Positions 1 to 9,386 of a DNA stretch of 64,000 bases are shown in pieces. Where the stretch lies: positions 1 to 64,000 of the forward strand of contig CANJJS010000020.1 of the NCBI GenBank assembly GCA_947474705.1, in the 5' to 3' direction. The position numbers were made by a program, and so were the translations under genes. Positions within the stretch are counted from its first letter, which is position 1, and every line of letters starts with the position of its first letter. This DNA comes from Acetobacteraceae bacterium. Lineage in GTDB: Bacteria; Pseudomonadota; Alphaproteobacteria; Acetobacterales; Acetobacteraceae. Under the pieces are notes generated by a model, which saw only the letters and a program-made list of their open reading frames with translations, searched no databases and was not told the origin of the DNA.

Positions 1-2
1 AT

Positions 3-128
3 TTCACGACCATCAAACACATGGCACACAACCTGCTTCGAAGGCCGTCCGGCAAGGACTCGTTCCGCCTCCGCAGGAAGGTCGCCAGCTGGGATGTTGA
101 GTTCCTCGCGGGCCTTATCACGGCGTGA
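3..128 (+). pseudogene. ISAs1-family transposase, C-terminal remnant
   Basis: The third frame reads 41 residues to a TGA with no upstream part in the window. It contains IKHMAHNLLRR, then a basic RLRRKVASWD stretch and EFLAGLI. This is the usual end of ISAs1-type DDE transposases, in which a final 'H-M-A-x-N-L-L-R' helix precedes a short basic tail. The piece starts at the window edge, so it may be longer outside. Immediately to its right lies an oppositely oriented N-terminal piece of the same family, so this is part of a rearranged element and not a working transposase. Family assignment is from motif recall only. Confidence 0.6.
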
Positions 129-162
129 TTCGTTCACCCGATTCGCCTAGCTTCGCCCCAGG

Positions 163-311
163 CGCGATGGTGCCACAAACGACAAGGAACAGGAGCTCCG
201 CCAGCGGGTGCAAGAGCAGGCGGACATCGCGCGGATCGTCGATCGTGGAGGTGCTCCAGAAGGATCGAGAGGTGGGACTTTTCAGACGGCAGGGCATGGG
301 CGGCGGACATG
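163..311 (-). pseudogene. ISAs1-family transposase, N-terminal remnant, frameshifted
   Basis: On the minus strand the translation contains TIDDPRDVR and then HPLAELLFLVVCGTIA, the standard ISAs1 N-terminal signature (D-P-R, then a hydrophobic helix with VVC). The residues expected just before it (LSILLEHL, with a possible ATG start at 311) are in a different frame, so a frameshift lies near position 245. After GTIA the similarity stops abruptly near 163, where a large deletion must have removed the catalytic core. It points toward the C-terminal remnant at 3-128 on the other strand, so the two pieces cannot come from one undisturbed copy. Confidence 0.6.
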
Positions 312-479
312 GCATGGGACTCCGAATCCAAACATGCCACATCGAATCAACCAAAGGTCGTGTTGTCTACCCTCTGTAACTTGAGTTCGGAGCCCTGGAC
401 CCGAGCGCAACCCAATGGACAACCCCATCCCGAAAATGCGAACTGACCCCGCACCCAAACCGCAGGGACCAACCACCCC

Positions 480-1649
480 ATGACCAACCAGATGCGCGGC
501 CTGGATTTCGACCTTGGCGAGACCGCCGATCTCCTCCGCGACCAGGTCGAAGCCTTCGCCGCCGACGAGATCGCCCCCCGCGCCGCCGCCATCGACCGCG
601 ACAACGACTTTCCCCCCGACCTCTGGCCTAAACTCGGCGCCATCGGCCTCCTGGGCGTTACCGTCGCGCAGGAATACGGCGGCGCCGCCATGGGCTACCT
701 GGAACACGTCGTCGCGATGGAGGAAGTGAGCCGCGCCTCCGCCTCCGTCGGTCTGTCCTACGGCGCCCACTCCAACCTCTGCGTCAACCAGATTTTCCGA
801 AACGGCAACGAAGACCAAAAACGGCGATATTTGCCGAAACTCGTCTCCGGCGAACATGTCGGCGCCCTCGCCATGTCGGAACCCGGTGCGGGGTCCGACG
901 TCGTGTCGATGCGGCTGAAAGCGGAGAAAAAGGGCGATCGTTACGTCCTCAACGGCACGAAAATGTGGATCACCAACGGCCCCGACGCCAACGTCCTGGT
1001 CATCTACGCCAAAACCGATCCCGACGCCGGCTCCCGCGGCATCACCGCCTTCCTCGTCGAGAAAACCTTCAAGGGTTTTTCCACCTCCCCAAAACTCGAC
1101 AAATTGGGCATGCGGGGATCCAACACCTGCGAACTCGTCTTCCAGGACTGCGAAGTCCCGGAAGAAAACGTCCTGGGAACGATCGGCCGAGGCGTCAATG
1201 TCCTCATGAGCGGCCTCGACTACGAACGCGCCGTGCTGGCGGCGGGACCCCTTGGCATCATGCGGGCTTGCATGGACGCCGTCGTCCCCTATATCCACGA
1301 ACGCAAGCAATTCGGACAGGCGATTGGCGAGTTCCAGCTCATGCAAGGCAAAGTCGCCGATATGTACACCACCATGAACGCCGCCAGAGCCTATGTCTAC
1401 GCCGTCGCCAAAGCCTGCGACCGCGGCCAGACCACGCGGAAAGACGCCGCGGGCGCGATTCTTTACGCCGCCGAAAAAGCCACCTGGATGGCGCTGGAAG
1501 CCATCCAAACATTGGGCGGCAACGGTTACATCAACGACTACCCCACCGGGCGCCTGTTACGAGATGCGAAGCTCTACGAAATCGGCGCCGGCACCAGCGA
1601 AATCCGCCGCATGCTGATCGGCCGGGAATTGTTCGCGGAGACCGCCTGA
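480..1649 (+). CDS. liuA: isovaleryl-CoA dehydrogenase
   Basis: This is an FAD-dependent acyl-CoA dehydrogenase of 389 residues that oxidises isovaleryl-CoA to 3-methylcrotonyl-CoA in leucine breakdown. It has the full family layout: an N-terminal helical domain, the FAD/substrate-binding stretch [10 protein letters not shown] (131-140) with WITNG (163-167), and the C-terminal helical domain with QTLGGNGY and [11 protein letters not shown]. The catalytic base typical of isovaleryl-CoA dehydrogenases is the glutamate in the helix LDYERAVLA (Glu249). General acyl-CoA dehydrogenases use a glutamate near the C-terminus instead. The methylcrotonyl-CoA carboxylase genes follow at once, which supports the substrate. 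An internal ATG at 492 is a possible later start. Confidence 0.93.
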   Translation: MTNQMRGLDFDLGETADLLRDQVEAFAADEIAPRAAAIDRDNDFPPDLWPKLGAIGLLGVTVAQEYGGAAMGYLEHVVAMEEVSRASASVGLSYGAHSNLCVNQIFRNGNEDQKRRYLPKLVSGEHVGALAMSEPGAGSDVVSMRLKAEKKGDRYVLNGTKMWITNGPDANVLVIYAKTDPDAGSRGITAFLVEKTFKGFSTSPKLDKLGMRGSNTCELVFQDCEVPEENVLGTIGRGVNVLMSGLDYERAVLAAGPLGIMRACMDAVVPYIHERKQFGQAIGEFQLMQGKVADMYTTMNAARAYVYAVAKACDRGQTTRKDAAGAILYAAEKATWMALEAIQTLGGNGYINDYPTGRLLRDAKLYEIGAGTSEIRRMLIGRELFAETA

Positions 1650-1650
1650 C

Positions 1651-3258
1651 ATGCCCGTCATCGAAAGCGTCGTCGATCGCCGTTCCGCCAGCTTTCAGGC
1701 GAACCGGCAGGCGATGGAAATCGTCGTCGCCGACCTGAAAGCCCAGGCCGAAAAAACCAGTCTGGGAGGGGGAAAAACCTCCCGCGACCGCCACGTCTCT
1801 CGCGGGAAATTGTTGCCCAGAGACCGCATTCAAACTCTGATCGACCCCGGCTCGCCCTTCCTGGAAATCGGCCAACTCGCCGCTTACGGCATGTATGGCG
1901 AAGACATCCCCTCCGCCGGGATTATCACGGGCATCGGCCGCGTCTCCGGCCGCGAGTGCATGATCGTCGTCAACGACGCCACGGTCAAAGGCGGCACCTA
2001 TTACCCCGTGACGGTGAAAAAACATTTGCGCGCGCAGGAAATCGCCGCGCAAAATCGGCTCCCCTGCATCTACCTCGTCGACTCCGGCGGCGCCAACCTA
2101 CCCAATCAGGACGAGGTCTTTCCGGATCGCGACCATTTCGGCCGGATTTTTTACAACCAGGCCAACATGTCCGCCGCCGGGATCGCGCAAATCGCCGTCG
2201 TCATGGGCTCCTGCACCGCCGGCGGCGCCTATGTCCCCGCCATGTCGGACGAGGCCGTTATCGTCCGTAACCAGGGCACGATCTTTCTCGCCGGCCCCCC
2301 GCTGGTCAAAGCCGCCACCGGCGAAATCGTTTCCGCCGAGGAGCTCGGCGGCGCCGACGTCCATTGCCGCGTCTCCGGCGTGGCCGATCATTACGCCGAA
2401 AACGACGCCCATGCCTTGGGCATCGCCCGCGGAATCGTCTCCCATCTGAACACCGTCAAGCCGGTATCTCTCGCGTTACGAAAACCCGCGCCACCGCGTT
2501 ACGACCCAGGCGAAATATACGGGATCGTCGAGGCCGACCGCCGCCGCCCCTTCGATATCAGGGAAATCATCGCCCGCATCGTCGACAACAGCGAATTCGA
2601 CGAATTCAAACGCCTCTACGGCGCCACGCTCGTCACCGGCTTCGCCCATATCTGGGGCATGCCCGTGGGCATTGTCGCCAATAACGGCATCCTGTTCAGC
2701 GAGAGCGCGCAAAAAGGCGCCCATTTCATCGAACTCTGCGCCCAACGCGGTATCCCCTTGGTGTTTTTACAAAACATCACGGGTTTCATGGTCGGCAAAA
2801 AATACGAAACCGGCGGCATCGCCAAGGACGGCGCCAAAATGGTGACCGCCGTTGCCACCGCGAACGTCCCAAAATTCACCGTGATCGTCGGCGGTTCCTT
2901 CGGCGCCGGGAATTACGGCATGTGCGGCCGCGCCTACAGCCCGCGCTTCCTGTGGATGTGGCCGAACGCGCGGATCAGCGTCATGGGCGGCGAACAGGCT
3001 GCCAGCGTGCTCGCCACCGTGCGCCGCGACAACATGGAAGCCCGCGGACAAACCTGGCCCGCCGAAGACGAAGAAGCCTTCAAAGCCCCGATCCGCGAGC
3101 AATACGAAGTACAGGGCCGCCCTTACTATGCCACCGCCCGACTCTGGGACGACGGCATCATCGACCCCGCCGACACGCGCCGCGTCCTGGGGTTGAGCCT
3201 GTCCGCCAGCCTGAATGCCCCGATCGAACCGACCCGGTTCGGCTTGTTCCGGATGTGA
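1651..3258 (+). CDS. liuB: methylcrotonyl-CoA carboxylase, carboxyltransferase (beta) subunit
   Basis: This 535-residue protein is the biotin-dependent carboxyltransferase subunit that moves CO2 from carboxybiotin to 3-methylcrotonyl-CoA, giving 3-methylglutaconyl-CoA. It has tandem crotonase-fold carboxyltransferase domains. Family hallmarks are [14 protein letters not shown] near residues 211-224, and the glycine-rich [16 protein letters not shown] stretch near residues 413-430, which forms an oxyanion hole. Its length matches MccB/LiuB. The ATG lies one base after the stop of liuA, so the two are co-transcribed and probably translationally coupled. The propionyl-CoA carboxylase beta subunit is the nearest alternative, but gene order and the [14 protein letters not shown] motif favour methylcrotonyl-CoA. 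Confidence 0.93.
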   Translation: MPVIESVVDRRSASFQANRQAMEIVVADLKAQAEKTSLGGGKTSRDRHVSRGKLLPRDRIQTLIDPGSPFLEIGQLAAYGMYGEDIPSAGIITGIGRVSGRECMIVVNDATVKGGTYYPVTVKKHLRAQEIAAQNRLPCIYLVDSGGANLPNQDEVFPDRDHFGRIFYNQANMSAAGIAQIAVVMGSCTAGGAYVPAMSDEAVIVRNQGTIFLAGPPLVKAATGEIVSAEELGGADVHCRVSGVADHYAENDAHALGIARGIVSHLNTVKPVSLALRKPAPPRYDPGEIYGIVEADRRRPFDIREIIARIVDNSEFDEFKRLYGATLVTGFAHIWGMPVGIVANNGILFSESAQKGAHFIELCAQRGIPLVFLQNITGFMVGKKYETGGIAKDGAKMVTAVATANVPKFTVIVGGSFGAGNYGMCGRAYSPRFLWMWPNARISVMGGEQAASVLATVRRDNMEARGQTWPAEDEEAFKAPIREQYEVQGRPYYATARLWDDGIIDPADTRRVLGLSLSASLNAPIEPTRFGLFRM

Positions 3259-3265
3259 GGCCGCG

Positions 3266-5239
3266 ATGTTCCGCAAAATCCTGATCGCCAATCGCGGCGA
3301 AATCGCCTGCCGCGTCATCGCCACAGCGCGGCGCATGGGCATCGCCACCGTCGCGGTTTATTCCGAGGCCGACGCGAACGCCCGGCACGTCGCGCTGGCG
3401 GACGAAGCCTGGCCAATCGGCGCCTCGCCCGCCCGCGAAAGCTACCTGGTGGGCGACCGAATCATCGAAGCCGCGAAACAATCGGGTGCCGAGGCGATTC
3501 ATCCCGGCTACGGTTTCCTGTCGGAAAACGCCGATTTCGCCGACGCCTGCGCCGCCGCGGGGTTCGTCTTCATTGGCCCGCCGGCCTCCGCGATCCGCGC
3601 CATGGGCTCCAAATCCGCCGCGAAAACCTTGATGGAAAAGGCCGGGGTGCCGTTGGTGCCAGGCTATCATGGCGACGACCAGGACCCCGCGCTGCTCGCG
3701 TCGGAAGCGGAACGGATCGGCTATCCCGTACTGATCAAGGCCTCCGCCGGGGGCGGCGGCAAAGGCATGCGCGTCGTCGAAAGCGCCGCCGAATTTCCGG
3801 CCGCTCTGGGCGGGGCGAAGCGGGAGGCGGCGGCGTCGTTCGGCGACGATCGTGTGCTGGTCGAGAAATATCTGACGCGTCCCCGGCATATCGAAATTCA
3901 GGTGTTTTTCGATACGCACGGCGCGGGCGTGTCATTGTTCGAGCGCGATTGTTCCATTCAACGCCGCCACCAGAAAGTGCTGGAGGAAGCGCCCGCGCCC
4001 GGCATGACCTCGGAACGGCGCAAGCAGATGGGCGACGCGGCGTTGGCCGCCGCGCGCGCGGTCGGATACGCCGGTGCCGGAACCGTCGAATTTATCGCAG
4101 AAGACGAAAAATTCTGGTTCATGGAAATGAACACAAGGTTGCAGGTGGAACATCCGGTGACCGAAGGGATCACCGGTCTCGACCTGGTGGAATGGCAACT
4201 CCGCGTCGCCGCCGGCGAACATTTGCCGCTGACCCAGGATCGGATCCAGTTGCGCGGACACGCGATCGAGGCGCGGATTTACGCGGAAGATCCGGACCGG
4301 GATTATCTGCCCTCGATTGGGACGCTGGCGCATTTGCGGCAACCCGAGACATCCGCGGATGTCCGTGTCGATACCGGTGTGCGTCAAGGCGATGCCATAG
4401 CGCCGTACTACGATCCCATGATCGCCAAGCTGATCGTTTGGGGACCGGACCGGGATGCCGCGGCCCGGCGCCTGGCATCGACGTTGCGGGACTACGAGGT
4501 CGTGGGGGTATCCACAAATCTCGCCTTGTTGCGCGCGATCGTTTCGGCGCCAGCGTTTCTGAGCGCCGATCTGGATACCGGATTCATCGGACGGCATATC
4601 CGGCCGGAACCCGACACCGCGGAGCCGGATGCGGTGTCCATGGTGGCTGTGGCTCTGACACTTCTCGATGGGTCGCGGCCCGGTGAACCCGCCGATCCCT
4701 GGGATGTCGCCGATTCATTCCGGGTGAATCTGGAGGGCTGGCGGGAGATTCAACTCCGGTTCGGCGGCACGACGCGGACGGTCCGAGCCTCGCCCGGCCC
4801 GGACATTGCCTATCGCCTGACAGTCGACGGCCACGCCTGGGCTGCGCGGGCGGTGCCCGGCGGAGTCAGCCTGGACGGCATTTCCCATCGGGTCTCGGTG
4901 GCGCGGCGCGGGGATGAGCTGACGGCGATTCGGGACGGGCGGAACGCCGTGTTTGAGGTCGTCGATCCTCTGGTGCCCTTGGGCGCCAAAGGCTCGGGCG
5001 ACGATCGGGTGGTGGCGCCAATTCCCGCGCGGGTGACGCAGGTATTGGTCGCGGAGGGCGACGTCGTGACCAAAGGGACGCCGCTGATCGTCCTGGAGGC
5101 GATGAAGATGGAGATCACGCTTCCCTCGCCGCGCGACGGGACGATTGGCGTTGTTCGTTACGCCGTGGGCGATATGGTCGAGGAAGGGACGGACCTTGTT
5201 CAGTTCGCCGCGAGCCCGGCCGGCGCCGAAAGCGCCTGA
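3266..5239 (+). CDS. liuD: methylcrotonyl-CoA carboxylase, biotin-carboxylase (alpha) subunit
   Basis: This 657-residue biotin-containing subunit charges its own biotin with bicarbonate using ATP. The start chosen is the ATG seven bases after the liuB stop, giving MFRKILIANRGEIA, the classic biotin carboxylase beginning. The ATP-grasp glycine loop (AGGGGKGM, about 158-168) and the FMEMNTRLQVEHPVTE stretch (about 286-301) are intact. The biotinyl domain near the C-terminus carries EAMKMEI with the biotinylated lysine at about residue 614. The middle segment is the poorly conserved BT region. It is the last gene of the liu operon here. The hydratase (liuC), HMG-CoA lyase (liuE) and MerR-type liuR usually found with it are not adjacent. 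Confidence 0.92.
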   Translation: MFRKILIANRGEIACRVIATARRMGIATVAVYSEADANARHVALADEAWPIGASPARESYLVGDRIIEAAKQSGAEAIHPGYGFLSENADFADACAAAGFVFIGPPASAIRAMGSKSAAKTLMEKAGVPLVPGYHGDDQDPALLASEAERIGYPVLIKASAGGGGKGMRVVESAAEFPAALGGAKREAAASFGDDRVLVEKYLTRPRHIEIQVFFDTHGAGVSLFERDCSIQRRHQKVLEEAPAPGMTSERRKQMGDAALAAARAVGYAGAGTVEFIAEDEKFWFMEMNTRLQVEHPVTEGITGLDLVEWQLRVAAGEHLPLTQDRIQLRGHAIEARIYAEDPDRDYLPSIGTLAHLRQPETSADVRVDTGVRQGDAIAPYYDPMIAKLIVWGPDRDAAARRLASTLRDYEVVGVSTNLALLRAIVSAPAFLSADLDTGFIGRHIRPEPDTAEPDAVSMVAVALTLLDGSRPGEPADPWDVADSFRVNLEGWREIQLRFGGTTRTVRASPGPDIAYRLTVDGHAWAARAVPGGVSLDGISHRVSVARRGDELTAIRDGRNAVFEVVDPLVPLGAKGSGDDRVVAPIPARVTQVLVAEGDVVTKGTPLIVLEAMKMEITLPSPRDGTIGVVRYAVGDMVEEGTDLVQFAASPAGAESA

Positions 5240-5254
5240 CCGGGCGGGCGCGGC

Positions 5255-6163
5255 TTATCCCGCGCCACGCAACCGCGGGTCGAGCGCGTCCCGGATGCCG
5301 TCGCCCAGAAGGTTGAATGCCAGAACCGTCAGCGTGATCGCGCCGCCGGGGAACAGGACCAGCCACCACGGCGGCACCAGACCGGCGTTCAGGGAGTCGG
5401 CCAGCATGTTGCCCCAGGTTGGCGTTGGCGGCGGAATGCCGACGCCCAGAAACCCAAGCGAGGCCTCGATCACGATCGCCACGCCCAGATGGGTGGTGGC
5501 AAGGATGAGGTAGGGAGCGACGCATTGCGGCAGAATGTGCCGCAGCATCATCCGGACATGGGAGGCGCCCAGGCCGCGAGCGGCCTCGACGTAGGACATT
5601 TCTTTGAGGGAGAGGACGACGGAACGGATCACGCGGCCGCCGAAGGGTATTCGGGTGATGGCGATCGCGACGATGACGGTTCCGAACCCCGCGCCGAGCG
5701 CCATGGATATGGCCATCGCCAGGATCAGGTCCGGAAAGGACTGCAGGAACTCCATGATCCGTTGGCTGTACAGATCGAAGCGTCCGCCGAAATATCCGCA
5801 GGCGAGGCCCCAGAAGGCACCGAACGTCGTCCCCAGCACCACAGCGGATACGGCCACGGTCAGGGAGGCCCGGCTGCCATAGATGACGCGGGCCAGCGTA
5901 TCGCGCCCGATCTGGTCGGTGCCGAAAACGTGCTTCTCGCTCGGCGGTTTGGTCATCGCGCGAAAATCGGACTTCAACGGCGGATAGGGTGCCAGCACTG
6001 GCGCGGAAATCGCCATGATCACGATCAGCGCCGCGACGATCCCCCAGAACGCCGACAGGGGAGACCGGCGCGCGAACGTCGACAAGGCCTTCCCGATCCG
6101 CCGCGCGCGGCCCGGATGGGAGATGTTTTCGACATCGTCGATGGGTGCCGCCGCGTCGCTCAT
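5255..6163 (-). CDS. ABC transporter permease, DppC/OppC type
   Basis: This inner-membrane permease (302 residues) belongs to a peptide/nickel-type ABC importer. It has a hydrophilic N-terminus, a first membrane helix at about 38-57, and FGTDQIGRDTLARVIYGSRASL, which is characteristic of the DppC subfamily. The cytoplasmic EAA loop (EAARGLGASHVRMMLRHILP) contacts the ATPase. Five further hydrophobic segments follow. Its start codon overlaps the stop of the upstream DppB-type gene by four bases (ATGA), so the two are one transcription unit. No ATPase or solute-binding protein gene adjoins the pair. The substrate cannot be told from sequence. Confidence 0.88.
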   Translation of the reverse strand: MSDAAAPIDDVENISHPGRARRIGKALSTFARRSPLSAFWGIVAALIVIMAISAPVLAPYPPLKSDFRAMTKPPSEKHVFGTDQIGRDTLARVIYGSRASLTVAVSAVVLGTTFGAFWGLACGYFGGRFDLYSQRIMEFLQSFPDLILAMAISMALGAGFGTVIVAIAITRIPFGGRVIRSVVLSLKEMSYVEAARGLGASHVRMMLRHILPQCVAPYLILATTHLGVAIVIEASLGFLGVGIPPPTPTWGNMLADSLNAGLVPPWWLVLFPGGAITLTVLAFNLLGDGIRDALDPRLRGAG

Positions 6164-7116
6164 TGGTAACGGATCCTCGGGTCGAGCCAGGCGATCGTCA
6201 GATCGATCAGGATATTCAGAAGGACAAACACGCTCGCGTAGATGAACACGAGGTTCTGCATGACGAAGACATCGCGTTCGTTCACCGCGATGAACATGGC
6301 ATAGCCAAGGCCGGGCGTGGCGAAAGCGCGTTCCACCGGAATCGAGCCCGCGAGAACGAAGCCCAGCAAGATGCCCGACAGGGTGATCACCGGCAGGAGC
6401 GCATTGGGAAGCGCGTGGAACGCGACCACCAGCTTGCCGCTGACGCCTTTGGCGCGGGCCGTGCGGATGTAATCCTCGCGGATGACTTCCAGCAGGCTGG
6501 AGCGCGCCATGCGGGCGATATAAGCGGCCTGCCCAAGGCCGAGCACGATCGCCGGCGGCACGACAACCTGAAGATTGCCCCAGGGGTTTTCAAAGAAACC
6601 GACATTGGTCAGCGGCGGCCGGTAGCCGAACCAGAACAGCATCGCCAGCACGACCAGCATGCCGATCCAGAAGCCTGGCACGGCGAGGAACAGGATGCTG
6701 ACGAAGCGGGCGATGTTATCGCCGATGCTGTTTTGGCGAAGCGCCGACACCAGGGCGACGGGAATGCCGACCAGCCAGGAAATCAGCACCGAGAACAGCG
6801 CGATTTCCGCCGTCAGCGGTCCGCGCCGCAGCAGCATGTCGGCGACGCTTTCCGACCGGAAGAACGAATGTCCGAAGCTGCCGTTCAGGATATCGCGGAT
6901 CCAGTGCATGTACTGCACGGTCAGCGGGTCGCTTAACCCGAGATCCGCCATGTAGCGAGCACGGTCGGCGTCGGAGAGCTTTTGCAGGCCCTCCGGCCCG
7001 AACACGGCCAGAAGCGGGTCTCCTGGGAGAACCCGCATGATAACGAAGACGACGATCGAGACGCCGATCACCGTCAGCAGCCCGTACGCCAGCCGCCTCG
7101 CGATATATCGATACAT
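6160..7116 (-). CDS. ABC transporter permease, DppB/OppB type
   Basis: This 318-residue partner permease begins MYRYIARRLAYGLLTVIGVS, with a first membrane helix directly at the N-terminus followed by MRVLPGDPL, as in DppB/OppB. The EAA loop is present as REDYIRTARAKGVSGK with HALPNALLPV after it. Six membrane segments are expected. It overlaps its DppC-type partner by four bases, which fixes co-translation. Without the ATPase genes the pair must rely on components encoded elsewhere; the solute-binding protein gene at 22839-24416 is one candidate partner, but that is only inference. Confidence 0.88.
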   Translation of the reverse strand: MYRYIARRLAYGLLTVIGVSIVVFVIMRVLPGDPLLAVFGPEGLQKLSDADRARYMADLGLSDPLTVQYMHWIRDILNGSFGHSFFRSESVADMLLRRGPLTAEIALFSVLISWLVGIPVALVSALRQNSIGDNIARFVSILFLAVPGFWIGMLVVLAMLFWFGYRPPLTNVGFFENPWGNLQVVVPPAIVLGLGQAAYIARMARSSLLEVIREDYIRTARAKGVSGKLVVAFHALPNALLPVITLSGILLGFVLAGSIPVERAFATPGLGYAMFIAVNERDVFVMQNLVFIYASVFVLLNILIDLTIAWLDPRIRYQ

Positions 7117-7140
7117 GGTGTGGCTGGCGCCTTTACCTGT

Positions 7141-7434
7141 TCACTCGGCGCCTTCGACGATCCGGATGTCCCGCACCGCCCCATCGCCCAAAGCCGCCAA
7201 CGCCGCCTGATACCCTGGGCTGTCATGCGCGGCAATCGCGGCGGCGACGGATTCGAACTCGATCAGCACCGTGCGTTCCGTCTGGCCGGCCTCGTAGACC
7301 TTGGCCGGCGCGCCGCGCACCAGGAATTTGCCGCCCGCGGCGGTAATCGACGGGCCCGCGAGTTTGGCATAGGCCGCGAGCTTGTCCGGGCTGGAGATGG
7401 AACGATAGACGCTGAACCAATAGGCTTTGGCCAT
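7141..7434 (-). CDS. DUF1330 domain protein
   Basis: This small protein of 97 residues begins MAKAYWFSVYRSI and contains KFLVRGAP and ERTVLIEFES, the pattern of DUF1330 proteins. They adopt a ferredoxin-like alpha/beta-barrel fold related to the dimeric EthD/antibiotic monooxygenase group. No catalytic role is established for the family. The gene sits between the dppB-type permease (24 bases away) and an MFS transporter gene on the same strand (13 bases away) and may be co-transcribed with them. It has no signal peptide, so it is probably cytoplasmic. Confidence 0.82.
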   Translation of the reverse strand: MAKAYWFSVYRSISSPDKLAAYAKLAGPSITAAGGKFLVRGAPAKVYEAGQTERTVLIEFESVAAAIAAHDSPGYQAALAALGDGAVRDIRIVEGAE

Positions 7435-7447
7435 GGGATGAGTTCCT

Positions 7448-8785
7448 TCAGTCGATATGTGGCAGATCCTGGTCTCGCGTTTCCCGGCCCAGAGCCATCG
7501 CCAGGATGCTCAACGCCGCGAAGCAGGTCATGATGGCCGCCGCGGTGCTGAATTGCCCGCCCAGCATCGGCGTGACAAGCCCCGCGATGAGAGGACCGAA
7601 GCTGGTGATGACGCGGCCGCTGCCATTGCAGAACGACACGGCGGTCGCGCGCACATGGGTCGGGAACAATTCGGGCAGATAAACCGCGTGGCCGGAGAAC
7701 ACGCCGAACACGAAATATCCGAAAATCGGCAGCAAATACGGATACAAATCCCAGGTTTGGACGCCGAGATACATATAAAGGCCGGATGCCATCGCGCCGA
7801 CATTAAAGAACACGATGGTCGCCCGCCGCCCGATCGCGTCGGCGATGAACCCGAAGGTCGCGTAGCCAAAGATGCCGCCCAGGCCCCAAAGGGTCATGCC
7901 GTGGCCGACATAGGGCGCGCTGGCGGCGCCGACGATGCCGGCCTTTTGCAGCAACTGTGTCTGAATGGTCGGCAGCCAGATCTGGCTGGTCCAGATCGAA
8001 AGGAGTGTCCCCAGGCAGAACATGACCCCGATCAGGGTGCTGAACCGCATCTCCTTGGTGAAGAGTTGTTTCGGCGCGAACATGAGGAATTTTTCTTCGG
8101 CCGCGGTCCGGCTTTTCGCCGCCTGCAATTCCAGGCGGCGGGCCTGTACGTCGCGGAAGCGTTCCGGTTCTTCCATGCCGCGGCGGATGAACAGCAGCAC
8201 GATCGCGGGCAGCACGCCGGCGATCATGACGTAGCGCCAGCCGTATGGGCCAACATACGCGAAGATCTGGCCGGCGATCAGGTTTCCGAAGGCGCCGCCG
8301 GTCATCATGATGCCCAGCACTTTGGCGCGTTGTTCGGTGTTGAAGGCCTCGGCGACCAGGGGGATGCCGACGACGATTTCCGCGCCGGTGCCAACGCCCG
8401 CGAAGAAGCGGAAGAACCCAAGCATATAGGTGCTGGTGGCGAGGCCCTGGAGGCCCGTGAACAGGCCGACCATGATCACGCTCAGCGCCAGGGTGCGGAC
8501 GCGGCCGATATAATCGCCGACGATGCCGAAGAAGAAGCCGCCCAGCGCCCATCCCAGCAGGCCGACCATGCTGAGCCAGCCGCCGGTCTGACCGATTTCG
8601 GCGATGGTTGGGTTCCCGCCCAGAAGCTCCGTCACCGCGGGCCGCAGGACGATGTTGAACAGGCCGAAATCGGTGCTGTCCAATGCCCATCCCAGCCAGG
8701 CGACGAGGAACACCATCCATTGGTAATGGGTGATGTCTTTAATCCAGGCCAGGCTCCAGGCCGACGTGCTCGACGACGCGCTCAT
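7448..8785 (-). CDS. MFS transporter, aromatic-acid/sugar:H+ symporter-like
   Basis: This is a major-facilitator permease of about 445 residues with twelve predicted membrane helices. The first helix carries WALDSTDFGLFNIVL, and the cytoplasmic loop between helices 2 and 3 holds GDYIGRVRTL, the MFS signature G-D-x-x-G-R. The loop between helices 6 and 7 is long and charged (EEPERFRDVQARRLE...). Helix 1 has the D-x-x-D pattern of aromatic-acid/H+ symporters. The start at 8785 (MSASSST) is chosen over a possible codon 18 residues upstream because GGGGGAGAAGGAC lies just before it. Substrate unknown; an organic acid is most likely. Confidence 0.82.
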   Translation of the reverse strand: MSASSSTSAWSLAWIKDITHYQWMVFLVAWLGWALDSTDFGLFNIVLRPAVTELLGGNPTIAEIGQTGGWLSMVGLLGWALGGFFFGIVGDYIGRVRTLALSVIMVGLFTGLQGLATSTYMLGFFRFFAGVGTGAEIVVGIPLVAEAFNTEQRAKVLGIMMTGGAFGNLIAGQIFAYVGPYGWRYVMIAGVLPAIVLLFIRRGMEEPERFRDVQARRLELQAAKSRTAAEEKFLMFAPKQLFTKEMRFSTLIGVMFCLGTLLSIWTSQIWLPTIQTQLLQKAGIVGAASAPYVGHGMTLWGLGGIFGYATFGFIADAIGRRATIVFFNVGAMASGLYMYLGVQTWDLYPYLLPIFGYFVFGVFSGHAVYLPELFPTHVRATAVSFCNGSGRVITSFGPLIAGLVTPMLGGQFSTAAAIMTCFAALSILAMALGRETRDQDLPHID

Positions 8786-8852
8786 GTCCTTCTCCCCCGT
8801 GGCGTCTCTGATGGACGCTCGCGCCGCAAGTCTAGGCATGGGAGGAAGAAAG

Positions 8853-9386
8853 TTACAATCGCTCGCTGAGACGAATCGCGACCCGGCAGCCGGTGCGGAT
8901 GGCCGCGGTCAGCAGGCGGTAGCCGGGGGCCTGTTCCGCCTGGTTGTCGAGGGCGATGTCGCGGTGTTCGCGTTCTTCGGCGCGGAAGGAGTCGAGGGTT
9001 TCGCGCAGCGCGGTTTCGGACGCGGGCAGGCGGTCCAGTTGATCGGTGTAGTGGGCGTCGATGGTTTCCTCGACCGCGACGGTGCAGGCCATGGCGGCGC
9101 GTTCGCCCATGGCGGCGGTGATGGCGCCAAGGGCGAAGCCGGCGATGTGCCACAGGGGGAGCAGCGCCGTGGGCCGGACCCGGCGATCGGCGATCAGGCC
9201 GTTGAAGGTTTTTAAATGCGCCTGTTCCTGGTCGCGCATGTGGCGCAGCAGCGGGGCTTTCGCGCTATTGCCCAGGACGGCGAGTTGTCCGGCGTAGATG
9301 CGGGCGGCGCCATACTCCCCCGCGTGATCCACCCGGATCATGCGGCGCGTGGCCTGGGCCTCGGGTATGTCTCCGGGAAAGGTCAT
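8853..9386 (-). CDS. coq7: demethoxyubiquinone hydroxylase (Coq7)
   Basis: This is a membrane-associated di-iron monooxygenase (177 residues) that hydroxylates 2-polyprenyl-3-methyl-6-methoxybenzoquinol in ubiquinone synthesis. All six ferritin-like metal ligands are visible: Glu24 in DHAGEYGA, Glu54 and His57 in EQAH, Glu106 in EETI, and Glu138/His141 in EREH. The length matches bacterial Coq7. Its ATG overlaps the stop of dsbB by four bases (ATGA), so the two are translated from one message. The overlap also makes 9386 the clear choice of start. Confidence 0.92.
   Translation of the reverse strand: MTFPGDIPEAQATRRMIRVDHAGEYGAARIYAGQLAVLGNSAKAPLLRHMRDQEQAHLKTFNGLIADRRVRPTALLPLWHIAGFALGAITAAMGERAAMACTVAVEETIDAHYTDQLDRLPASETALRETLDSFRAEEREHRDIALDNQAEQAPGYRLLTAAIRTGCRVAIRLSERL

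Noticed and set aside
282-1508. 408-residue minus-strand frame opposite liuA
   Set aside because: Low-complexity Gly/Val/Phe/Asp product mirroring the dehydrogenase gene.
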